From Bacteroidota bacterium (lineage in GTDB: Bacteria > Bacteroidota > Bacteroidia > AKYH767-A > OLB10): a stretch of 64,000 nt of DNA. A program made the translations under genes and the position numbers. The notes under the pieces were generated by a model. It ran no database searches. It was not told the origin of the DNA and saw only the letters and a list, made by a program, of their open reading frames with translations. How positions within the stretch are numbered: the first letter of the stretch is position 1; every line of letters begins with the position of its first letter. Below, piece by piece: positions 55,636 to 64,000 of this stretch. Location: NCBI GenBank assembly GCA_023251535.1, contig JAHEYP010000005.1:81699-145698 (forward strand). Direction: 5' to 3'.

Positions 55636-56394
55636 ATGAAAACGCTTCGGCAACTACTCACTTTACTTCTGTTATTTAACGCATTGCCAATACTTGCGCA
55701 ACAGAATCCGAATGAATATGTAGAAGACAAGCCCGTTCTTATGAAAAACGAAGCCACCTTCGGACTAAATTTTCATACTAGCGGAACTATCGGAATTCAA
55801 TTCAGGAGGAGTTATAATCTCACGGGATATAAAAAATGGATTTTCGAAGGAGACATCATCGGGATGAAACATCCGAAAGAAATCAAAACTGTTAATCGTT
55901 ATTTTGATAATGCTAAATCGTACGTTTACGGGAAGCAAAATACATTAAACATCATTCGCCTCGGCACAGGAATTCAAAAAACACTTTTCAGTAAAGCCGA
56001 AAGAAACGGAGTAGAGATCAGATTTCTTTACAGCGGGGGATTGTCGTTAGGAATTACAAAACCGGTGTATTTAAACATACTAAAGCCAACAGGTAAAGGC
56101 GGTGAATTCGACGTAGTAGTTGAGAAGTATAATCCTGATGAACATTTCGTAGATAATATTTACGGAAGAGCTCCATTCACGGAAGGTTTAGATGAAATTA
56201 ATTTCCATCCCGGTGCATACGGTAAAATCGGATTCAATTTTGAATACGCTCCAATATTTGAAGATGTAAAATCATTAGAGGTAGGAGCTATCGTCGACGT
56301 CTATCCGAAAGACATTCCGATAATGGCTTTAATAGATAATAAAAAATTATTTCTAACGTTTTACATTACTATAATGTACGGAAGAAAGTGGTGA
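55636..56394 (+). CDS. Exported outer-membrane-barrel-type protein of unknown function
   Basis: 252 residues; the ATG at 55633 is equally in frame, but 55636 fits the promoter better. Signal peptide to about residue 24 (PILAQQ). The rest alternates hydrophobic and polar residues in beta-strand fashion ([35 protein letters not shown]) and ends in an aromatic-basic tail (MYGRKW), which suits a small outer-membrane barrel. No family recognised. Followed 13 nt later by lipA, so probably co-transcribed with it. Confidence 0.6.
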   Translation: MKTLRQLLTLLLLFNALPILAQQNPNEYVEDKPVLMKNEATFGLNFHTSGTIGIQFRRSYNLTGYKKWIFEGDIIGMKHPKEIKTVNRYFDNAKSYVYGKQNTLNIIRLGTGIQKTLFSKAERNGVEIRFLYSGGLSLGITKPVYLNILKPTGKGGEFDVVVEKYNPDEHFVDNIYGRAPFTEGLDEINFHPGAYGKIGFNFEYAPIFEDVKSLEVGAIVDVYPKDIPIMALIDNKKLFLTFYITIMYGRKW

Positions 56395-56407
56395 AAAGAT
56401 TGATATA

Positions 56408-57289
56408 ATGAAGGAAGAGAACAACTCAACGGAGACTTTACCAAGCAACAAACCAAAAAAGCCAGAGTGGCTTAAAGTAAAGTTACCTATTGGTGAAGAT
56501 TATAGAAAAGTTCGTCAGTTAGTAACCGACAATAAGCTTCATACTATTTGCGAAAGCGGAAATTGTCCGAACATGGGAGAATGCTGGGGAGCAGGCACTG
56601 CTACTTTTATGATCCTTGGAAATGTTTGTACTCGTTCTTGCGGATTTTGTGCTGTTGCTACAGGTCGTCCTTCGGCAGTAGATAAACAAGAACCGATGCG
56701 TGTTGCGAATTCAGTAAAAGTTATGGGCGTAAAACATTGCGTAGTAACTTCAGTTGATCGTGATGACTTAAAAGATGGAGGATCGGAAATCTGGGTAGAA
56801 ACAATCAATGCTATAAGATCGGAAAGTCCCGGAACAACTTTAGAAACATTGATTCCTGATTTTCAAGGCAACTGGGATAACTTACAAAGAGTAATCGATG
56901 TTGCTCCTGAAATCATTTCACATAATTTAGAAACAGTTCGACGACTAACTAAGCAAGTTCGTATTCAAGCAAAATACGATCGTTCGTTAGAAGTATTAAA
57001 GAGGATTAGCGATGCAGGTGTAAGAGCTAAATCGGGCATCATGTTAGGATTAGGTGAAACCGATGAAGAAGTATTAGAAACGATGGATGATTTAGTTGCA
57101 TCAGGAGTTTCAATCATGACGCTAGGACAATACCTTCAGCCGACAAGAGCACACTTAGAAGTTGCCGCATTTATCACTCCTGAAAAATTTGCCTTTTTCA
57201 AAGAACAAGGAATGAAAAAAGGATTGAAGTATGTAGAAAGTGGTCCGCTGGTGCGATCATCTTATCATGCAGAAAAACATCTGTTTTAA
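56408..57289 (+). CDS. lipA: Lipoyl synthase
   Basis: 293 residues. The auxiliary cluster cysteines ([12 protein letters not shown]) and the radical SAM CxxxCxxC (CTRSCGFC) are both complete, as is the C-terminal [11 protein letters not shown]. It inserts two sulfur atoms into octanoyl groups on 2-oxoacid dehydrogenases and the glycine cleavage H protein. Sits between the outer-membrane-type gene and gap (23 nt downstream), probably in one operon. Confidence 0.97.
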   Translation: MKEENNSTETLPSNKPKKPEWLKVKLPIGEDYRKVRQLVTDNKLHTICESGNCPNMGECWGAGTATFMILGNVCTRSCGFCAVATGRPSAVDKQEPMRVANSVKVMGVKHCVVTSVDRDDLKDGGSEIWVETINAIRSESPGTTLETLIPDFQGNWDNLQRVIDVAPEIISHNLETVRRLTKQVRIQAKYDRSLEVLKRISDAGVRAKSGIMLGLGETDEEVLETMDDLVASGVSIMTLGQYLQPTRAHLEVAAFITPEKFAFFKEQGMKKGLKYVESGPLVRSSYHAEKHLF

Positions 57290-57297
57290 AACCATAG

Positions 57298-58299
<1,002 letters not shown>

Positions 58300-58317
58300 G
58301 CAAATCCAAGAAATAAG

Positions 58318-58351
58318 AAAGCCCCGTTAAACAACGGGGCTTTCCTTTTTA
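58318..58351. terminator. Bidirectional terminator between gap and the M4 protease
   Basis: AAAGCCCCGTT / AACGGGGCTTT with a 4-nt loop at 58318-58343, then CCTTTTT. Confidence 0.9.
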
Positions 58352-58360
58352 TATCCAATA

Positions 58361-61300
58361 TTAATTATCGAAACGATATAATGTTGAAGCATTAAAATGC
58401 ACAGGGTTTTTACTCCATGTCTCTATTCCATTTCTTGTTCTCACTACAACGAAATAGTCGCGAGAGATACAATTACACTGCGGAGTAAACAACACATCAC
58501 CATTCGTTTTTAAAATACCCTTCGAAGATTGTACGATTGCAAATGGAGCTGTATTATTTCTGATTTCTACAGTTACAGAATCACAATCCGTATTATTGGT
58601 TGACAATCCCGAATTATACAACACAGGAGTCATTAGACCATTACCTGCATAAAATCCTTGTAAAATAATTTTCAATTGACCGAGAGGATTACTTGCATAT
58701 TGAACTACAACAGCAGTATCGCTATTAGAACAATTGTCGACATTCACCCAATAATTTCCTGACGTAGTAATATTGATAGAAGGAGTTGTTGCTCCCGTAT
58801 TCCATAAGTAAGAAGAGCCTGCTCCTGCATTTAAAGTCACAGGACTTGACGGACAAACATTATAAGGATTATTGTTCTTAAGATTTATTGAATGCGGAAT
58901 ATTCACATTTACATTAGCTGTAGCTGATGCAGTACAACCAGCAGTATTACTAACGGTAAGCGTATACGAAGTTGTTGAAGAAGGTGTAGCAACTGTTGAT
59001 AATCCAGTAGCTGTAGATAAACCAGTTGCGGGACTCCAATTTGAAACTACAGCATTACTTGGAGCTAACACTAACGACCATTTCCATAAAGTACCCGCGT
59101 CAGAACCAACCAAATCAGTTAAACGAAGTTTCCACTCTCCACTACCCGATCCAGTTAAGAGAGAAAAACTTTGATTTGGTTTATATGTCCCGGTAAACGG
59201 CCATGTTCCAGAAATTGCAGTTGTTGAAGTAGAAGAAAATACTGTATTAATAAATCCGTCGCCAGAAGAACCAACTCCAGTAACAACAATAATACTTGAT
59301 CCGTTTGGTGCGATCAATTCAACTTTCACATCCGACATCCACGTATGAGTAAGACTATCAATTTTAACTGAAACAACAGAATTAGCAAGACCTGCATTAT
59401 CGATAAAAATTGAAGAAGTAACTGAAGGTCCTGGATTATCCGGAATAGCCAATGGAGTTGCATTCAACCCGCTGTTACCTCCACCAGAAGTCGCAGTACC
59501 ACTTAAAGAAAGAGAACTTCCTTGACAAACATTCCCCGCTCCGGAAACAGAAACTGTAGGCAACGGTTTAATTGCCGCTACTGCTGTATTTGTAGCGCTA
59601 CATCCCGGCACGTATGTAACTACACAAGTATAAGTTCCTGCATTCGCTCCAGTAAAATTGCTAATAATAGGGTTTTGAGAAGTTGATGTATATCCACCCG
59701 GACCTGTCCAGCTATATGTATTTCCACCAGCAGCATTTAACTGCAGATTACTACCTGAACAAACAGTTCCGGCGTTAGCAGAAGTTCCTGATAAAATATT
59801 TAACCCTGTAATTCCGACAGCATCCCAAGCATTTTTCACTGCAAAAGATTCGGTGCTACACATACCATAAATATCGTTCGCTGCTTGAATAGAAAACACT
59901 CCAGCATCAACATACTGAGAACCGCTTGTTAAATAAAATGCATTCGTTCTATAAGCAATCATTCTAGCTTTATTGATTCCGATTCCTGTAACATTAAAAA
60001 CAAATCCTTTATCGTTAGTGCCTGAACCACCTTGACTCAACAAATAATACCAATAATTAAGCACACCTGAATTCGTATGCACTCCACCATTATCGGCTGA
60101 ACTGAGTGTCCAGTTAGTTCCTTTATAAGTATCTGGTTGTCCGCCTTGATTAGGATTATTCATAAATCTCAATGCATCATTTGGTGTAGCTGGAGTATAA
60201 GATTTATTACCGATCAACCAATCAGCATTATTACCATTAGCATAAAAATCGATTGTTACACCGAAGATATCACTGAACGCCTCATTCAAAGCACCCGATT
60301 CGTACGAATAAGTTAAGTTAGAAGAATACTCAGTTACTCCGTGAGATAATTCATGTCCGCAGATATCCAACTCTGTTAATGGAGAGAAAGTAACTCCATT
60401 CCCATCACCATAAGTCATGCGAATTCCATCCCAAAATGCATTATTATAATTCGTTGAGTAATGCACATACGACAACAAATTTCCGCCTGCATTATCGTAC
60501 GAATTTCTTCCATGAACTGACAAGTAATAATCGTAGGTTTTCTCCGCACCAAAATGCGCATCGTTTGCAGCATCATCTTGATTCGTTGTCGTATTCCACA
60601 AATTATCGGCATCAGTAAAAACAGTTGCTGTACCGTAGTTAGTACCTTTTGCAAGATTATAAGTAACAACGCCAGAAGCACGAGTCATATCACGAAGATT
60701 ATAAACGCCTGGAGAAACGCTATCGGTAGTGATTTGCTGGGTTCCAGAATATTTAGTTACTGCGGTACCGGTAACAGAAGATGTACAGATCCGATTTTCT
60801 TTAAATAAAACTTTACCTGTAGTAGCGTCTACATAAATATTGTATCTGCCAAGAGGGCTGTCAGCATAAACATCGAATTTCCACGCCAAATGAAAAGCCG
60901 AAGATTTTATTTTTTTAGAATTTACAGTTTCAAGTTTGGATCCGTTTTTCTCTAGAAACAAATCGGGGATAATTACCAAAGAACCTTTTGGCTTCCATGT
61001 TGCATTAGGGTTAGCTTTAGCGGTCTTGAGCCATTGCTCCTCCTCCGGCATTTGCCATTTATACTTCTCGGCATTAATATCACCCAAAGCAGCAGAAAGG
61101 GCAGTTGCTTCATTCAACTTTGGAATGATAGACAATTCCGAAAGGGGATAAAACTTTCCGTTCATAGAAGCTACAGAAGATCCTTTACGATGAATTAAGT
61201 ATTCACCATCGATTACCTCAATACCTTTATAATACTCTTTGAAACGGCTGTGAGAAAATCCGATATCATCATTAACACTATTAATCATTGAAAAACGGCA

Positions 61301-61495
61301 ATCAGGGTAATCTGAATTCACCAAGGTAAAGAGTTCTTCGTTACCCATTGTAACCTCTTTACCAGGAAAGGCTATGATAGCCGGAGTATGTAAAGAAGGG
61401 TCATTAATTACCCTTGAATTAGCAGACTGAGAGAACGCGGAATTAGACAAAGAAAGAGCGGTCAACCCTACCAATAACGATAAGATAGATTTCAT
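58361..61495 (-). CDS. Secreted M4 (thermolysin-type) metalloprotease
   Basis: 1044 residues from the ATG at 61495. Signal peptide (1-22), FTP and PepSY-type propeptide (to about 250), the M4 catalytic core with zinc motif HELSH (in DICGHELSHGVTEYSSN) and the downstream glutamate in GALNEAFSDIFG, then Ig-like domain, a proprotein-convertase P-like domain (about 690-830; SLTHTWMSDVKVELIAPNG), and another Ig-like repeat with YLWNTGATTPSINI. It would be exported and self-processed. A typical T9SS type A or B sorting domain is not visible at the C-terminus, which ends in a non-repetitive segment (TLYRFDN). It may use another route or an unrecognised sorting domain. Confidence 0.88.
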   Translation of the reverse strand: MKSILSLLVGLTALSLSNSAFSQSANSRVINDPSLHTPAIIAFPGKEVTMGNEELFTLVNSDYPDCRFSMINSVNDDIGFSHSRFKEYYKGIEVIDGEYLIHRKGSSVASMNGKFYPLSELSIIPKLNEATALSAALGDINAEKYKWQMPEEEQWLKTAKANPNATWKPKGSLVIIPDLFLEKNGSKLETVNSKKIKSSAFHLAWKFDVYADSPLGRYNIYVDATTGKVLFKENRICTSSVTGTAVTKYSGTQQITTDSVSPGVYNLRDMTRASGVVTYNLAKGTNYGTATVFTDADNLWNTTTNQDDAANDAHFGAEKTYDYYLSVHGRNSYDNAGGNLLSYVHYSTNYNNAFWDGIRMTYGDGNGVTFSPLTELDICGHELSHGVTEYSSNLTYSYESGALNEAFSDIFGVTIDFYANGNNADWLIGNKSYTPATPNDALRFMNNPNQGGQPDTYKGTNWTLSSADNGGVHTNSGVLNYWYYLLSQGGSGTNDKGFVFNVTGIGINKARMIAYRTNAFYLTSGSQYVDAGVFSIQAANDIYGMCSTESFAVKNAWDAVGITGLNILSGTSANAGTVCSGSNLQLNAAGGNTYSWTGPGGYTSTSQNPIISNFTGANAGTYTCVVTYVPGCSATNTAVAAIKPLPTVSVSGAGNVCQGSSLSLSGTATSGGGNSGLNATPLAIPDNPGPSVTSSIFIDNAGLANSVVSVKIDSLTHTWMSDVKVELIAPNGSSIIVVTGVGSSGDGFINTVFSSTSTTAISGTWPFTGTYKPNQSFSLLTGSGSGEWKLRLTDLVGSDAGTLWKWSLVLAPSNAVVSNWSPATGLSTATGLSTVATPSSTTSYTLTVSNTAGCTASATANVNVNIPHSINLKNNNPYNVCPSSPVTLNAGAGSSYLWNTGATTPSINITTSGNYWVNVDNCSNSDTAVVVQYASNPLGQLKIILQGFYAGNGLMTPVLYNSGLSTNNTDCDSVTVEIRNNTAPFAIVQSSKGILKTNGDVLFTPQCNCISRDYFVVVRTRNGIETWSKNPVHFNASTLYRFDN

Positions 61496-61571
61496 ATGAT
61501 AATATTTGGGATGCAAGTAACAACAAAATGAAGCTGAAAGCAAGTGTAAAAGTCACACAAGCATTACAAAA

Positions 61572-63341
61572 TCAGTTTTTAAGGTTCCAGAACACCCCAA
61601 ATTTGATAGTTCGAGGTGGAGCGGGATAACCGGGATGCAGGTAATAAGCAGAATCAGAAAAACCATAATTGACCCGTTCCATTTTCAAGAAAAGGGTAGC
61701 GGAGGCGATACCCAAGTTTGCAAAGACATTTAGGACCGGATAACCCTCCGATTTAACATCATACTGCAAACAATAATTTCCGAGGGCAGGATTATAAGCC
61801 GGTGCGAACCAAGAATCAGTATAAACACCACTTACTCCGAATTCAGCCTTTAAAGCCGATTTAAAGAAATTATGTTTCCAAGAAACGCGCAACTCTGATT
61901 GCCAATCAGGAACCGGAAGATATTTACTATCAGAAGAATTGAGGGAACCTATTCCTGAGAAATAGATTTCACCGAACGACTTAAAAATAGCCAGAGATAT
62001 TGACGAAACAGACTCATTAGAAATAGACATAACGGGTACGCTGGACTCATTCAGGAAATATCGATTCTTATAACTAGAAAAGGCTCCTGAAAGAATCACA
62101 GACTTATTAAACGCCGTCAATGACAAAGAAGCATTATTTACAACTGTGAAATCAGAAAAAGCATTTTTCCATGCGAAATGGTTTGAACTAAATCCGTAAA
62201 ACAAGAACGGAGCCGGTAAAGAAGCTGAACTTAAATCGACATTTATTGAATTGATAATTATTGAATTCAAAGAAGCATTAGCATTCAGCGAAAACAACGA
62301 AGAATTATTTCGGTAAGAATCAGAAACGACGCGAGAATAATTAATGTTAGCGGAAATAGAATCACTTTTAAAAGAAGCACCGCCATAAGGAATTACGTCA
62401 TTGATATCAGAAGACGCATCCATTACTCTGGTAGAAATTGAAGAATATTTAGAACCGGCAAAAAGAGAAACGCCGTGATACGAAACAGACAAATCGGAAG
62501 AAAATACAGTACCCTTATACCCTACGGTATCGGCGGTTGCAGAAGAATCGAGCAGGACAGCATCATAAAAAGCAGAAGTTCCTTCTCCAGTATAAGAAGA
62601 TTTAGAAACCAGGTAATTGAAAGAAGAATTCAAGTTAACATTAATGCCGGCCAAATTGATTTTGTCACCATATAACAGAACGCGTTGAGAATAAGAAAAG
62701 ACAGATTCCTTATTCACGCGCTTATCACCGGTAAGGAATACACCTAATTGAGCGAGGTCACCTTTGGCCAATCCTTCTATATCAGAAGAGTCGTTAATAC
62801 CACCAAACTCATTGAATTCACTTTTATGAATACCAAAAGAGCCAAGACAATCAAAAGCTCTAGAATTCATATCGGCACCGATAAGAAAGTTCTTGTTTCG
62901 GGCAAAAGAATTTTTATAAAAACCTTCAGAAACCAAGTTATGGTAATTAACAAAAAGACGAACACTTTTAGAAAGGCGTTGAATATGATCAAGGAAGAGC
63001 GTTTGTTCGCGCTTAGTACCCAAAGAGAAATACAATTTAGAAACTGCTTTAAGAGAATCCTTCAATTCACCGGCGTGAGCAAGAGGAGAAAAAGAAGATT
63101 TCCGAGAAGGCAAACCGAAATCAAAAACAAGAGAAGGTTGTTGATTAGCGAAATTAAAACGCGAAGCCACATTATCATATTTAGCAAAAGCGTTCAAAGA
63201 GCAATAGCTACGATAATTATCGGGATTAAAGAAAGAAGAATCGGGAGGAGAAAGGGGAAAAGACGCAGCAGAAGCTATATCTGGGAAAAGCAATATAGCC
63301 AAGAAGCTCAATGAAATGTATAGAACCTTCAACATGCGCAT
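61572..63341 (-). CDS. Putative outer-membrane beta-barrel, Porin_10-type
   Basis: 589 residues (a second ATG 6 nt in). Signal peptide to about residue 26 (ASAASF). The N-terminal third follows the pattern of the Bacteroidota putative-porin family: KLYFSLGTKREQTLFLDHIQ, VNYHNLVSEGFYKN and a short loop ending in GGI. The remainder is Ser-rich alternating beta-strand sequence ending in FWNLKN. Transported substrate unknown. Reading upstream, the rRNA terminator and 5S gene come just before it, so it has its own promoter or is read through from the rRNA operon. Confidence 0.65.
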   Translation of the reverse strand: MRMLKVLYISLSFLAILLFPDIASAASFPLSPPDSSFFNPDNYRSYCSLNAFAKYDNVASRFNFANQQPSLVFDFGLPSRKSSFSPLAHAGELKDSLKAVSKLYFSLGTKREQTLFLDHIQRLSKSVRLFVNYHNLVSEGFYKNSFARNKNFLIGADMNSRAFDCLGSFGIHKSEFNEFGGINDSSDIEGLAKGDLAQLGVFLTGDKRVNKESVFSYSQRVLLYGDKINLAGINVNLNSSFNYLVSKSSYTGEGTSAFYDAVLLDSSATADTVGYKGTVFSSDLSVSYHGVSLFAGSKYSSISTRVMDASSDINDVIPYGGASFKSDSISANINYSRVVSDSYRNNSSLFSLNANASLNSIIINSINVDLSSASLPAPFLFYGFSSNHFAWKNAFSDFTVVNNASLSLTAFNKSVILSGAFSSYKNRYFLNESSVPVMSISNESVSSISLAIFKSFGEIYFSGIGSLNSSDSKYLPVPDWQSELRVSWKHNFFKSALKAEFGVSGVYTDSWFAPAYNPALGNYCLQYDVKSEGYPVLNVFANLGIASATLFLKMERVNYGFSDSAYYLHPGYPAPPRTIKFGVFWNLKN

Positions 63342-63390
63342 AAATAGAAACCGGAAGGACCGGCATAATTACGAAAGTATACAAAAAGAA

Positions 63391-63415
63391 AATGCCCCGA
63401 CAAGCGGGGCATTTT
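63391..63415 (-). terminator. Terminator of the ribosomal RNA operon
   Basis: GCCCCG / CGGGGC stem with loop ACAAG (63394-63410), flanked by A- and T-runs, 10-30 nt past the 3' end of 5S rRNA. Confidence 0.85.
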
Positions 63416-63421
63416 CAATGA

Positions 63422-63532
<111 letters not shown>

Positions 63533-63599
63533 ATATTTTAACAACTTCATAAAGAAGAAGTAGACAGGGATTGAAAGAAAATACACTTGATTAATTTGA

Positions 63600-64000
<401 letters not shown>

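Noticed and set aside
62748..63314. 188-residue plus-strand frame opposite the Porin_10-type gene
   Set aside because: Arg/Lys-rich antisense shadow without promoter, start context or recognisable domain.

Overview
The window comes from a low-GC member of the Bacteroidota (class Bacteroidia; order not decidable from this sequence alone). The evidence is a fused lpxC-fabZ gene, TonB-dependent receptors with a carboxypeptidase-regulatory N-terminal domain, type IX secretion system (T9SS) cargo with type A and type B C-terminal sorting domains, a PorX-type response regulator, and promoters of the TAnnTTTG (-7) type. Shine-Dalgarno sites are mostly absent. The DNA looks chromosomal: no phage, insertion sequence, CRISPR array or tRNA was seen, and the right end runs into a ribosomal RNA operon (5S and the 3' part of 23S, minus strand).

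Layout. 0-4.6 kb: a small secreted protein with a TonB-like C-terminus, the ClpB disaggregase and an arginase/agmatinase-family enzyme. 4.6-17 kb: a phosphate island with a PhoR/PhoB-like two-component pair, a TonB-dependent receptor, a beta-helix lipoprotein, a phosphate-selective-type porin, then pstS-pstC-pstA-pstB-phoU. 17-20.4 kb: suhB-lgt-mtaB operon (minus). 20.5-24.5 kb: a peptide-binding lipoprotein, a TolB-like propeller protein, and an ECF sigma factor with a small partner protein. 24.7-29.2 kb: a 1500-residue SprB-like T9SS adhesin. 29.3-33.1 kb: nth, then the minus-strand operon porX-tsaE-ald. 33.2-38.4 kb: an HD phosphohydrolase and the lipid A cluster lpxD-lpxC/fabZ-lpxA plus an orphan ABC ATPase. 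38.4-41.2 kb: a sulfotransferase, small unknown proteins and a stand-alone type B sorting-domain protein, with two gene-poor gaps. 41.6-52.4 kb: two giant tandem paralogues (1643 and 1842 residues), each with a LamG-like domain, an unrecognised conserved middle domain, a CBM-like domain, an Ig-like repeat array and a T9SS sorting domain. 52.4-63.4 kb: NamZ-like enzyme, LolC/E-like permease, OsmC, an outer-membrane-type protein, lipA, gap, an M4 metalloprotease and a Porin_10-type barrel.

How it fits together. The phosphate island is the best-integrated unit. Four promoters (phoB, receptor, lipoprotein, porin) carry TTAACA-type hexamers in the same 11-bp register relative to the -7 element. 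This is the geometry expected of a Pho box in a Bacteroidota promoter, and it ties the receptor and lipoprotein to the pst genes as one phosphate-starvation regulon spanning both membranes. PstC additionally carries a periplasmic insert that looks like a shortened PstS domain. A second theme is T9SS: its regulator PorX and four secreted cargo proteins lie within 23 kb. A third is promoter architecture: five genes have a near-perfect -7 element only 5-9 nt from the start codon, which predicts leaderless or nearly leaderless mRNAs. No operon-scale system of wholly unknown type was seen. The most novel candidates are the Pho-box register, the PstS-like PstC insert, the receptor/beta-helix pair and the middle domain of the tandem giants.
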